Program-made: the position numbers and the translations under genes
Assembly: GCF_034350045.1 (NCBI RefSeq)
Contig: NZ_CP133781.1
Location: forward strand, 4,636,501 to 4,700,500
Source of the DNA: Pseudomonas sp. CCI4.2
GTDB taxonomy: Bacteria; Pseudomonadota; Gammaproteobacteria; Pseudomonadales; Pseudomonadaceae
Length of the DNA: 64,000 nt
Direction of reading: 5' to 3'
Shown: in pieces, positions 25,901 to 33,052 of the stretch
How the letters are laid out: each line of letters starts with the position of its first letter
Position numbering within the stretch: position 1 is the stretch's first letter
Notes under the pieces: model-generated
Database searches by the model: none
Told to the model about the DNA's origin: nothing
What the model saw: the letters and a program-made list of their open reading frames with translations, nothing else

Positions 25901-25986
25901 TTTTTGCGCGGGAAATCGAGCAGCTGTTCCCACTCCACGGATATAGCGCCGAAACCCGCGTTAGCCGCCCACGAGGTATTTCATGA
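22945..25986 (+). CDS. Membrane GAF-GGDEF-EAL c-di-GMP signalling protein
   Basis: A 1013-residue protein. TM1 is about 27-50. A helical periplasmic sensor follows (about 51-300, rich in heptad-like leucine/glutamine, TorS- or chemoreceptor-like), then TM2 302-322, HAMP (about 323-375), coiled coil (to about 405), GAF (about 410-570), a GGDEF domain with intact GGDEF at 651-655 preceded at five residues by the RxxD inhibitory site (RRTD), and an EAL domain with EAL at 780-782 and DDFGTGYSSL. Both enzymatic signatures are intact, so it may both make and degrade c-di-GMP. Overlaps with the binding-protein gene and with the OsmC gene (ATGA) indicate one operon. Confidence 0.93.
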   Translation: MESLTVAPTLRLSAAYQRLAPQSLRAQFTLALLALALLIAAGGATAVYALRSANNATRQLTQERLMHMQAGQDMLQNTLLIERQTDQLLTTTSFETLRSTYLTMIERLEAVDYSMLQLTDTNDTNDGLAVLDLHQSSQLFRNTANVVAQLREGALQSEVAFDLALNDRTAALKRSHTASSLELAVLLYSLPSANDPDAVQSLRTSFIEKGKTAGSLPAIVREDLIALSAQPSGAIDASAHDLFSLRLKLINQHQTLQRFHDELQNQARALVHAARVQSGVFTQEYRVAVEQLVDASTRSQRWILIILAGSLLIAGFVARVFMGRRVLVRLNEISRQLRQGRIDQEQHTLDLHEQDEIGAMAGAVSQFLSDRQQLESRTAQLSAAQERLALQNTQLQQEVVTRTGQSHVLELIATSTELEAVLDTLARVTESQLEGMMVSILLLDEDGEHLQHGAAPSLPDDYCQAINGVAIGPCGGSCGTAVYRRESVIVSDIEQDPLWADYRELATTHGIRSCWSTPIFSREREVLGTFALYSLTERSPTTTEIQLLDGATQLAGIAIERKHTENRIRYMGDHDALTGLPNRLLLEDRLKQAIIYAQRFARLVTVAFIDLDKFKLVNDSLGHSAGDELLKTVANRMVKSVRRTDTVVRLGGDEFVIILFDQPSDAEDITSVLQNIQESILQPIHLSGHTLHVTCSMGLATYPADGIDTDTLLRNADAAMYRSKEMGRNGYQFYTDEMNTKHQGKLALQDGLRNAIENDEFLLLYQPQLDLHTGEIIGVEALIRWQHPELGLVSPIKFISQAEETGLIVPIGDWVIHSACRQTKAWQDAGLPPITMSVNISARQFIERDLIRRVEHALKESGLEPMYLELELTESLIMQDLQQAISKMEELQAMGIRLSIDDFGTGYSSLAALKSFPIVRLKIDQSFIRDLPENENDKAIATAVISLGHKLNLKVIAEGVETEAQKAFLRDNGCDEMQGYLFSKPVFAREIEQLFPLHGYSAETRVSRPRGIS

Positions 25987-26402
25987 GCGTCACCATCAAT
26001 ACCCTGTCCAGCACTGGATACCGCCACACGATTGAAGTCGATGAAAAACACCCGCTGTTTACCGACCTGCCGGTTTCAGCAGGCGGCGAAGGTTCGGCAC
26101 CTGACCCCCATGACTATTTCGACGTCGCGCTGGGCGCGTGCAAGGCCCTGACAGTCAAACTCTACGCCAAACAACATGACATCCCACTCACCGGGGTAAC
26201 CGTTGAAGTCAACCACGACGGCAGCCTGGAACGGGAAGGTAAATACGCCATCAGTGTTCAACTGACGCTGCTGGGTGCCCTGAGTGACGAGCAACGCACC
26301 TTGCTTCATCGCATCGCTGATCGCTGTCCGGTACACAAGCTGATGACCCGCACTGAAGTCACGATTGAAACCCATCTGGCTGAAGGTGCATTCAGTCAGT
26401 AG
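25983..26402 (+). CDS. OsmC-family peroxiredoxin-like protein
   Basis: A 139-residue OsmC/Ohr-fold protein with the two conserved active-site cysteines, Cys53 (GACKAL) and Cys115 (CPVHKL). Such proteins reduce organic hydroperoxides by thiol chemistry. This member resembles the YhfA-like OsmC subgroup more than Ohr. The start overlaps the preceding GGDEF-EAL stop (ATGA), and the pirin gene follows after 19 bp. Confidence 0.9.
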   Translation: MSVTINTLSSTGYRHTIEVDEKHPLFTDLPVSAGGEGSAPDPHDYFDVALGACKALTVKLYAKQHDIPLTGVTVEVNHDGSLEREGKYAISVQLTLLGALSDEQRTLLHRIADRCPVHKLMTRTEVTIETHLAEGAFSQ

Positions 26403-26421
26403 CCTCGACGAGGTGACGCTC

Positions 26422-27276
26422 ATGATCGTAATTAAGCCTCGCGCCGAAGACGTTGAGGGTCAGCCGATTCTGCGCCCACTGCCGTCCGCCAGATGCCGCA
26501 GCGTCGGACCGTTCGTGTTTTTTGATCACATGCTGGAAACCGATTACCCGGCCGGTAGCGGCATGAATATTCGTCAGCACCCACACATCGGCTTATCGAC
26601 CCTCACCTACCTGTTTGAGGGCGAGTTGTTGCACAAAGACAGCCTGGGCAGCGATCAACGGGTTCAACCGGGTGAAGTGAGCTGGATGACCGCCGGCAGC
26701 GCCGTTTCTCACATCGAGCGTACCCCGGATGATCTGCGTATTCGGGGGTCACGCATGCACGGTTTGCAGGTGTGGCTGGCTTCGCCGAAAGAACGTGAGC
26801 AAGGCGCGGGGCATTACAGCCATCACCCGGCGCACACCCTCCCCGTGAGCGACACTATGGGCATCCGCATTCGCATGATCGCTGGCAGCGGGTTTTGCCT
26901 GGTATCGCCGGTGCCAGTGCTGTCGCCGACGCTGTATGCCGAAATCAACCTGCAAACCGCCACCACGCTGTTGATTCCCGCAGAACACGAAGAGCGGGCG
27001 CTGTACGTGCTGTCGGGTGAAGCGCTATTGGATGGCGAGCAAATGGAGCCGCGAACGCTGGTGGTGCTGCCGATGGGCGAAGCGCTGACCCTAAGCGCCG
27101 GCAGTGAATGCCACGCCGTACTGATAGGCGGCGCCGTATTGGACGGACCACGGCGCATGAACTGGAACTTCGTCGCCAGCGACCTCGCATTGATCGATCA
27201 AGCCCGCGCTCGCTGGGCGGCAGGAGATTGGCCGACGGTGCCGGGTGAGTTCGACAGGATCGAATTGCCGAAATAG
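26422..27276 (+). CDS. Pirin family protein
   Basis: A 284-residue bicupin of the pirin family. The N-terminal cupin carries the metal-binding motif QHPHIGLSTLTYLFEGELLHKDS (His-x-His and a later Glu), and the conserved C-terminal pirin domain follows. Bacterial pirins include quercetin 2,3-dioxygenases and regulators of central metabolism; the role of this one is not determined by sequence. ATG 26422 has a GAGGTGA site at good distance. Last gene of the operon begun at 21746. Confidence 0.92.
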   Translation: MIVIKPRAEDVEGQPILRPLPSARCRSVGPFVFFDHMLETDYPAGSGMNIRQHPHIGLSTLTYLFEGELLHKDSLGSDQRVQPGEVSWMTAGSAVSHIERTPDDLRIRGSRMHGLQVWLASPKEREQGAGHYSHHPAHTLPVSDTMGIRIRMIAGSGFCLVSPVPVLSPTLYAEINLQTATTLLIPAEHEERALYVLSGEALLDGEQMEPRTLVVLPMGEALTLSAGSECHAVLIGGAVLDGPRRMNWNFVASDLALIDQARARWAAGDWPTVPGEFDRIELPK

Positions 27277-27585
27277 CCTCTGTGAGCAGCTTGCCCGCGA
27301 TCGGCTGCGCAGCAGTCGTGACATCAGCGACCCGGTTCTTTCAGTTGAAACCGAGTCAGCCGATTGGGACCGCTTCGCGCTCCATCGCGAGCAAGCGCGC
27401 TCCTACAGATCGGTGAACCAGTATGGGGTTTCGGTGTTAGCGGGGGTGAGAGTTGTAAGCTTTTTCCGAGGTTCTTGTAAGGTTGTACAGCTTGGCTTGT
27501 AGGGCGTCTCTCCATTTTTTCGGCGATATTTTACTTCGGTTTTGTGGCTGGTAGGGTGGCGAAATTCTAGCCAGGAGCCAGCGCC
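27277..27585. repeat. REP-type inverted sequences in intergenic gap
   Basis: About 27283-27418 is a degenerate REP doublet: CTGTGAGCAGCTTGCCCGCGAT on the left, and TCGCGAGCAAGCGCGCTCCTACAG on the right. The remaining 170 bp up to the next gene shows no gene. It must contain the promoter of the pair beginning at 27586, but no clear element was recognised. Confidence 0.65.
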
Positions 27586-28746
27586 ATGACCCAGTGTTTC
27601 AAAGACCACGAATGCGACACGCAGCTGTTGAACCAACCCACCAAACCGATCGAAGAGTGCGAGACGCACAGGATCGAGTTGTACGGGGTCATGCAGGACG
27701 TTGTTGACGTGCCGTTTTTGACTTGCTCGGGAATCTGGCGAGTCTTCCAGCGCGAAGCCGAAGAAATCGTCGCCCCCGGCGGCGTCCTGATCGCCGACCC
27801 CATCGAACGCAATCGCGTGATCAATGCCGCCTATGCCCGGTTGTGGTTGCACGACAACCGCTTTCAGTGGGCCGGCCTGGCAGCCTTTGCCTCCAAGCAA
27901 GTCGGTTGCGGGTTGTTGCATGCTGCCGATATGACTGACGTCATTCAAGCTGAACGCGACGCCAGGCAGCGCTTGATCGACTCCAATGCGGCATCGAATC
28001 CCGGTTTCCTCGGGGCTCATATTTTCAAAGATACGGATCAGCAGGCGCTGGATGATTACCAAACCGCCCGCAGCAATAATCCCGTTCCTCTAAGCGACCT
28101 TGCTTTGGGCCCGGAACCCTCATCCTTGATGCAGCAACAGTTCCAGCACGTCTACGAAATGATGGCGCTGGGCAACACCACCTTGTTTCTGGATATCTTC
28201 CCGTTGCATGCGTTTTACAAAAAGCGTGGCATTGAAGAGTTAAGGACCTGTCTTAAAGAGCGGGCGGGTATTTATGGTCATCCGAAGTTTCCGGTGTTGT
28301 GGCCGGTGGAGAAGGAGAAGCTCGAGTTCGGGGGGCTGTATGCAGAAATCCTGCAGGCCTTCGAGGCGATAGAGGGGGGAGATATTGCCGAGAGCGTGAG
28401 GCAATTGGCGAAACATGAGCAACTCAATATCCTGCAACCGACCATCTACCAAGACCCACAACTTAAACTGCTACTTCGCGGCAACCATGCCTCCTATGTG
28501 ACCGGTTTTCCTTCGGGGGTGGCTCAAGCGATTGAGCTGACCCTGGCGAGCCAATGCCAGCCAATCGAGGATGGACGCACCCTCGAATTCAGCAGCAACC
28601 CGTTTGCAGACTTATCAATTTACAAGCAGCGCATAGCCTTCGTGATGCAAGCAGCGGCGCGTTTCCACGAGATGTTGGGCGACGAAAATCGACATCTGCT
28701 GGAGCAGTCAATAAAAGATATCGCCGAAGGATCGGGTGTCCGATGA
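27586..28746 (+). CDS. Unknown protein, possibly DUF2515-like
   Basis: 386 residues, no signal peptide or transmembrane helix. I do not recognise it firmly. The segment YARLWLHDNRFQWAGLAAFASKQVG (about residues 83-107) resembles from memory the conserved block of DUF2515, a family of unknown function. It is cysteine-rich at the N-terminus (five Cys within 49 residues: C4, C10, C25, C46, and an acidic ring around them). It overlaps by ATGA with a small anchored/exported protein. The pair, with a decayed second copy of the partner downstream, is arranged like an effector/immunity or toxin/antidote locus, but nothing in the sequence proves toxicity. Confidence 0.75.
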   Translation: MTQCFKDHECDTQLLNQPTKPIEECETHRIELYGVMQDVVDVPFLTCSGIWRVFQREAEEIVAPGGVLIADPIERNRVINAAYARLWLHDNRFQWAGLAAFASKQVGCGLLHAADMTDVIQAERDARQRLIDSNAASNPGFLGAHIFKDTDQQALDDYQTARSNNPVPLSDLALGPEPSSLMQQQFQHVYEMMALGNTTLFLDIFPLHAFYKKRGIEELRTCLKERAGIYGHPKFPVLWPVEKEKLEFGGLYAEILQAFEAIEGGDIAESVRQLAKHEQLNILQPTIYQDPQLKLLLRGNHASYVTGFPSGVAQAIELTLASQCQPIEDGRTLEFSSNPFADLSIYKQRIAFVMQAAARFHEMLGDENRHLLEQSIKDIAEGSGVR

Positions 28747-29339
28747 AACGGCGATATTGGTTCTGCTGGGCACTGCTAGCGGTATGGGGCGCCGATGTCG
28801 CCCGGTCGTGGTATGAACGAGAGATCGTCATGGAGATCGGTGGAACTTACGAGCACATGCGACAACAGTCATCAGCCCGCTTTAGTCCACCTTACCCAGA
28901 CGGTGGCATATCGTGGGGCGGGGCAGAGTCCAACGCACGCTTACGGTTCGTCGACCCGCAATATGGGTTTATCACTCCCATAGGCACTCATTTCACTATG
29001 GGATTCAGAGGCAACATCATTGAGGACGTTCGCATTTCTCCGCAGATCGAACCCTTGTTACTCGATGACGCACTGAAGGTTGTTCTAGATTTACAAGAAC
29101 AATGGCGTCGGGGTGGCTGGATGGATAAAAAACAAAAAAAATTCCCGCCCTTTGCTGATACGCCGCAATGGCGCGCTCATTTGCGCGACGCGCCCAACGG
29201 TAGAGCAACTTTTTGGTATGCCGGAGATAAATATCAGGCCACGCTAACAATGCATCGCTTTAAAGACCGTAAACACCCCGAAGAAGAGCGTTATAAAATT
29301 ATCCTGAGTGTGTCCAAACCTTGGACGCCTTACCCGTGA
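28743..29339 (+). CDS. Unknown small protein with N-terminal membrane/signal segment
   Basis: 198 residues from the ATG at 28743, which overlaps the previous stop. The N-terminus MKRRYWFCWALLAVWGADVARS is an uncleaved anchor or signal sequence; the rest is soluble, with many aromatic and charged residues and no known motif. Codon use is less GC-rich near the 3' end (many AT-ending codons), and an AT-rich patch supports horizontal origin. A partial second copy of its C-terminal region lies 20 bp downstream. By analogy with effector loci it may protect against the product of the preceding gene; this is a guess. Confidence 0.72.
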   Translation: MKRRYWFCWALLAVWGADVARSWYEREIVMEIGGTYEHMRQQSSARFSPPYPDGGISWGGAESNARLRFVDPQYGFITPIGTHFTMGFRGNIIEDVRISPQIEPLLLDDALKVVLDLQEQWRRGGWMDKKQKKFPPFADTPQWRAHLRDAPNGRATFWYAGDKYQATLTMHRFKDRKHPEEERYKIILSVSKPWTPYP

Positions 29340-29358
29340 CTCGGCGTCGTTGGGCCTA

Positions 29359-29424
29359 AAATATCAGGCCCTGTTAAGCGTGCACCGCGTAAAGGACCGC
29401 AAACACCCCGAAGAAGCACGCTGA
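29359..29424 (+). pseudogene. Truncated second copy of the 198-residue protein gene
   Basis: Translates as 21 codons closely matching the end of the preceding gene. KYQALLSVHRVKDRKHPEEA aligns with KYQATLTMHRFKDRKHPEEE, then a stop. The nucleotide identity is high across AAATATCAGGCC and AAACACCCCGAAGAAG. The left part is missing and the right end is the junction with an IS66 remnant, so a former tandem paralogue has been destroyed. Confidence 0.8.
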
Positions 29425-29575
29425 GTTTCAGGGGCAAGAACGCGGGCACCACGGTGGTTGTGGGCGGTTGGGGTGTGGTGGCGCAAATCCACTTGTGGAC
29501 CAGATTGGCGTTCAAATTATTGCGCAGGGCAACACTGGCAATTGTGGCTCCGGGCTGGAAGCACTCTTCGACGAT
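29425..29575 (-). pseudogene. IS66-family transposase OrfA (TnpA) remnant
   Basis: The minus-strand frame reads IVEECFQPGATIASVALRN, then NLNANLVHKWI and a PAFLPLKL tail: the helix-turn-helix middle and C-terminal part of the IS66 accessory protein TnpA. The N-terminal part is missing, replaced by REP sequence (the frame enters TTGGCGAA). No TnpB, TnpC or terminal repeats are seen, so it is immobile. Confidence 0.78.
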
Positions 29576-29576
29576 C

Positions 29577-29812
29577 TGTGGAGCCAACTTGTTGGCGAAG
29601 CGGTAGGTCCTGCAAACCGCGTCAGGCCCTCTTGCCAGTTCAAGTTGGCTCCTACAGACAGCTAAAGGCGGCGCGGTTTGTCTGATGTATCGCATCGTGG
29701 CCTTCCCGAATAAATTCGGTCCCACAGATTTGGCGCTGCACACACTTCTGTAGGAACTGCCGGAGGCTGCGAACAGCCCGAAGGACCTTCGCCTACAGAA
29801 GGATCTGAAGCG
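29577..29812. repeat. Cluster of REP sequences
   Basis: Three units. First, GTGGAGCCAACTTGTTGGCGAAG (29579 on) pairs with AGTTGGCTCCTACAG (29643-29657). Second, GCGGTTTGTCTGATGTATCGCA is followed by CCGAATAAATTCGGTCCCACAG (29675-29728), as at 11608-11634 and 11777-11801. Third, CTTCTGTAGGAACTGCC is followed by GCCTACAGAAG (29750-29803). No gene is present. Confidence 0.78.
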
Positions 29813-30541
29813 TTAGCCCTTGAACACTTCATCCAGCAAGTTATGCATTGAAACAAACGCGCGCTTGGCGGTTTTAGCGTCGTACATCATCTTGCCCGGC
29901 ACGTTGGCGTGGGGGTCAGTGAATGAATGCACCGCGCCGCCGTAGCTCAGCAATTGCCAATCCACGCCTGCGGCATTCATTTCTTCTTCGAACGCTGGCA
30001 GTTGGTCCTTCGCGACCAGGGGGTCGGACGCGCCGTGCAGGACCAATACCGAGCCTTTGATGTTGTTGGCATCAGCTGGATCAGGCGTATCCAACGTTCC
30101 GTGGAACGTGACGGTGGCTTTCAGATCCGCGCCGCTACGGGCCAGTTCCAGGGAGCAGCAACCACCGAAGCAGAAACCAAAGGTCGCCAACTTGCGGGTA
30201 TCTACCGGGGCATCTGTCTGCGATTTAAGCGCATCGAGCGCCGCTTGCATGCGCTTGCGCACTAACGCCCGGTCATTCTTCAACGGCATCATGGCGGCGC
30301 CTGCTTCATCGCCGTTCTGTGGACGAACCCCCTGCCCATAAAGATCAGCGAGCAACACCACATAACCTTGCTCAGCAACCGACTGTGCAATCATCTGCGC
30401 ACCTTCGCTAACGCCCATCCAGTTTGGCGCCATTACCAGGCCTGGGCGTGAGGAAGCATCGCTGGAATCAAACACCAGACGGCTTTCGTAGGATTGGCCA
30501 TCAATTTGGTAAACCACGGAACGAACGATAACGTTGCTCAT
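29813..30541 (-). CDS. Dienelactone hydrolase family protein
   Basis: A 242-residue alpha/beta hydrolase of the dienelactone hydrolase type. The catalytic triad is visible as Cys124 (GFCFGGCC), Asp173 (HGASDPLV) and His205 (GAVHSFTD). It lacks a signal peptide. The substrate is unknown; neighbouring genes do not suggest an aromatic pathway. It is found downstream of htpG in the same orientation, as in PAO1, but separated from it by an intrinsic terminator. Confidence 0.92.
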   Translation of the reverse strand: MSNVIVRSVVYQIDGQSYESRLVFDSSDASSRPGLVMAPNWMGVSEGAQMIAQSVAEQGYVVLLADLYGQGVRPQNGDEAGAAMMPLKNDRALVRKRMQAALDALKSQTDAPVDTRKLATFGFCFGGCCSLELARSGADLKATVTFHGTLDTPDPADANNIKGSVLVLHGASDPLVAKDQLPAFEEEMNAAGVDWQLLSYGGAVHSFTDPHANVPGKMMYDAKTAKRAFVSMHNLLDEVFKG

Positions 30542-30570
30542 TTGCAGCCCTCGAAAAAAACTATAAAAAA

Positions 30571-30588
30571 AACCCGCCGAAGCGGGTT
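30571..30588 (-). terminator. Rho-independent terminator of htpG
   Basis: AACCCGC (30571-30577), loop CGAA, GCGGGTT (30582-30588). On the minus strand it is followed by eight Ts (the A run at 30563-30572). T run on both sides, so possibly bidirectional. Confidence 0.88.
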
Positions 30589-30600
30589 TTTTGCTGGTGT

Positions 30601-32505
30601 TTAAACTGACAACTCTACCAGTAGCTTGTTCAGTCGACGCACATAAGCAGCCGGGTCTTTCAGGCTATCGCCTGCGGCCAACGCCGCTTGGTCAAACAGG
30701 ATGTGTGACAGGTCACCGAATCGCTCTTCGCTTTGCTCTGCATCGAGCTTGGCAATCAGCGGGTGGGCCGGGTTGAACTCGAAGATAGGCTTGGAATCCG
30801 GAACCTTCTGACCGCTGGCTTCAAGGATCTGGCGCATTTGCAGGCCCAGATCTTGTTCGCCGATGGCCAGAATCGCCGGGGAGTCGGTCAAACGGTGGGA
30901 AACCCGCACTTCGCTGACAGCCTCGCCCAGCGCGGCTTTCAGACGCTCGATCAGACCTTCTTTATCCTTGGCGACTTCTTCTTGGGCTTTCTTGTCCTCT
31001 TCGGAGTCCAATTTGCCAAGATCCAAGTCACCACGCGCGACGTCGACAAACCCTTTGCCGTCGAAATCGCTGAGGTAGCTCATCAACCATTCGTCGATGC
31101 GGTCAGTCAACAGCAGCACTTCAATGCCTTTCTTGCGGAAGACTTCCAGATGCGGGCTGTTTTTAACCTGAGCGTAGGTTTCGCCGGTCAGGTAATAGAT
31201 CTTGTCCTGACCTTCCTTGGCGCGGGCCAAGTACTCGGTCAGTGCGACGACTTGTTCGCCACCGTCTTCGTGGGTCGATGCGAAACGCAGCAAGCCGGCG
31301 ATTTTTTCCTTGTTGGCGAAATCTTCTGCCGGGCCTTCCTTCATGACCTGGCCGAAGTTTTTCCAGAAGCCTTTGTATTGATCAGGCTCGTTTTTCGCCA
31401 GTTTTTCCAGCATGTCCAAGACACGCTTGGTCAGCGCCGATTTCATCGAATCGATGATCGGGTCTTTCTGCAGAATTTCCCGCGACACGTTCAACGAAAG
31501 GTCATTGGAATCGACCACGCCCTTGATGAAGCGCAGGTACAGCGGCAGGAACGACTCAGCTTGATCCATCACGAAAACGCGCTGCACGTACAGTTTCAGA
31601 CCGCGAGGTGCTTCACGCTGATAAAGATCGAACGGAGCACGGGCTGGCACATAGAGCAACGAGCTGTATTCCAGCTTGCCTTCAACCTTGTTATGGCTCC
31701 AGCTCAGCGGGTTTTCGAAGTCATGGGCTATGTGCTTGTAAAACTCCTGGTATTCCTCGTCCTTCACCTCGGTCCGAGGACGGGTCCATAGCGCACTGGC
31801 GCGGTTAACGGTTTCCCACTCCACTTCAGGCGTGGCTTCACCTTCGGCAGCGGCCTGTTCTTTTGGCAGCTCAATGGGCAACGCGATGTGGTCAGAATAT
31901 TTCTTGATGATGTTGCGCAGACGGTAGCCGTCTGCGAATTCATCTTCAGCGCTTTTCAGGTGCAAAACGATGCGCGTACCACGATCAGCCTTTTCGACGG
32001 TAGCGATTTCAAATTCGCCCTCGCCTTTTGAGGACCAATGCACGCCTTCGCTAGCAGGAACGCCAGCACGACGGCTGAACACTTCAACCTTGTCGGCGAC
32101 GATGAATGCTGAGTAGAAGCCCACACCGAACTGGCCGATGAGGTGCGAATCTTTTTTCTGATCACCGGACAAATTCTTCATGAAGTCCGCAGTACCCGAC
32201 TTGGCAATGGTGCCCAAGTGAGTGATCGCGTCTTCGCGGCTCATGCCGATACCGTTGTCTTCGAGGGTGACGGTTTTCGCGTCCTTGTCGAAGCTCACAC
32301 GGATTTTCAGCTCAGCGCCGCCTTCGAGCAGGTCCGGCTTGGACAAGGCTTCGAAGCGCAATTTATCAACAGCGTCAGAGGCGTTCGAGATCAATTCGCG
32401 AAGGAAAATTTCCTTGTTGGAATACAGCGAATGGATCATGAGGTGCAGCAGTTGCTTCACCTCGGTCTGGAAGCCCAGGGTTTCCTTTTGAGTTTCCACA
32501 CTCAT
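30601..32505 (-). CDS. htpG: Chaperone protein HtpG (Hsp90)
   Basis: ATP-dependent molecular chaperone. It has 634 residues from the ATG at 32505 (MSVETQKETLGFQTEVKQLL), the usual length; an upstream in-frame start adds 12 residues with no support. The N-terminal GHKL ATPase motifs are ELISNASDAVDKLRF, DNGIGM and GQFGVGFYSAF; the middle domain carries the conserved Arg in LNVSREILQ, and the C-terminal dimerisation domain is present. A sigma-32 promoter is seen upstream. Confidence 0.97.
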   Translation of the reverse strand: MSVETQKETLGFQTEVKQLLHLMIHSLYSNKEIFLRELISNASDAVDKLRFEALSKPDLLEGGAELKIRVSFDKDAKTVTLEDNGIGMSREDAITHLGTIAKSGTADFMKNLSGDQKKDSHLIGQFGVGFYSAFIVADKVEVFSRRAGVPASEGVHWSSKGEGEFEIATVEKADRGTRIVLHLKSAEDEFADGYRLRNIIKKYSDHIALPIELPKEQAAAEGEATPEVEWETVNRASALWTRPRTEVKDEEYQEFYKHIAHDFENPLSWSHNKVEGKLEYSSLLYVPARAPFDLYQREAPRGLKLYVQRVFVMDQAESFLPLYLRFIKGVVDSNDLSLNVSREILQKDPIIDSMKSALTKRVLDMLEKLAKNEPDQYKGFWKNFGQVMKEGPAEDFANKEKIAGLLRFASTHEDGGEQVVALTEYLARAKEGQDKIYYLTGETYAQVKNSPHLEVFRKKGIEVLLLTDRIDEWLMSYLSDFDGKGFVDVARGDLDLGKLDSEEDKKAQEEVAKDKEGLIERLKAALGEAVSEVRVSHRLTDSPAILAIGEQDLGLQMRQILEASGQKVPDSKPIFEFNPAHPLIAKLDAEQSEERFGDLSHILFDQAALAAGDSLKDPAAYVRRLNKLLVELSV

Positions 32506-32563
32506 GGTCGTCAAACTCCAATCAGATGGTACAAGCCGCATACACAGCGGCGGGATGTCATCA

Positions 32564-32591
32564 AAGTGGGGGCTGGGTCAGAGATTTCAAG
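32564..32591 (-). promoter_or_regulatory. Sigma-32 heat-shock promoter of htpG
   Basis: On the minus strand CTTGAAA (32591-32585), 13 bp, CCCCACTT (32571-32564). This matches the RpoH consensus CTTGAAA-N11-16-CCCCATNT except for one base and lies 59 bp before the start codon. Confidence 0.85.
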
Positions 32592-32608
32592 GGCTTGAGT
32601 TGTGTGAT

Positions 32609-33052
32609 CTACGATTCTTCGATTTTGAAATGCGCCCGCGCAGTGGCAATCGGTTCGGCGGAAAGGGTTTGCCAGGCGGTAACAGCAACGTTTGCCACCC
32701 GCCGCCCCTGACGCCAGACCTGACACTGCGCGTAGGTATCGCGAACGTGTCCGGCACGCAGGTAGTCCACCGAAAAATCGATGATTTTCGGCACAGCTCC
32801 CGAGTCAGTAGCGATCAGCAAGTGCATGGCCGCTGCCAGCTCCATGAACCCGGCGATTACACCCCCATGAATGGCCGGCAGCAAAGGATTGCCAATGTTG
32901 TCGCTGTTGGCCGGCAGACGAAAAATCAAGGCGCCGTCCTGCCGGGTGCATTCGATGCCGATCAGACGGGCATAAGGAATCAGCTCGAATAACGCTTCAT
33001 AACTGTTTTGTTGATGCGCCTGACGAACCTGTGCCTTGAAGTCGATGGTCAT
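32609..33052 (-). CDS. PaaI-family thioesterase (second gene of pair)
   Basis: A 147-residue hotdog-fold protein. The conserved HGGVIAGFMELAAAMH segment carries the PaaI active-site pattern (HGG then an acidic residue). It should hydrolyse an acyl-CoA thioester, substrate unknown. The start overlaps the stop of a second, diverged thioesterase gene by ATGA, so the two probably form a heteromer or act on related substrates. Confidence 0.9.
   Translation of the reverse strand: MTIDFKAQVRQAHQQNSYEALFELIPYARLIGIECTRQDGALIFRLPANSDNIGNPLLPAIHGGVIAGFMELAAAMHLLIATDSGAVPKIIDFSVDYLRAGHVRDTYAQCQVWRQGRRVANVAVTAWQTLSAEPIATARAHFKIEES

Noticed and set aside
29330..29743. 137-codon minus-strand frame as an intact gene
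   Set aside because: It joins REP sequence, an IS66 TnpA fragment and antisense of the duplicated gene tail, so it is a chimera of remnants.
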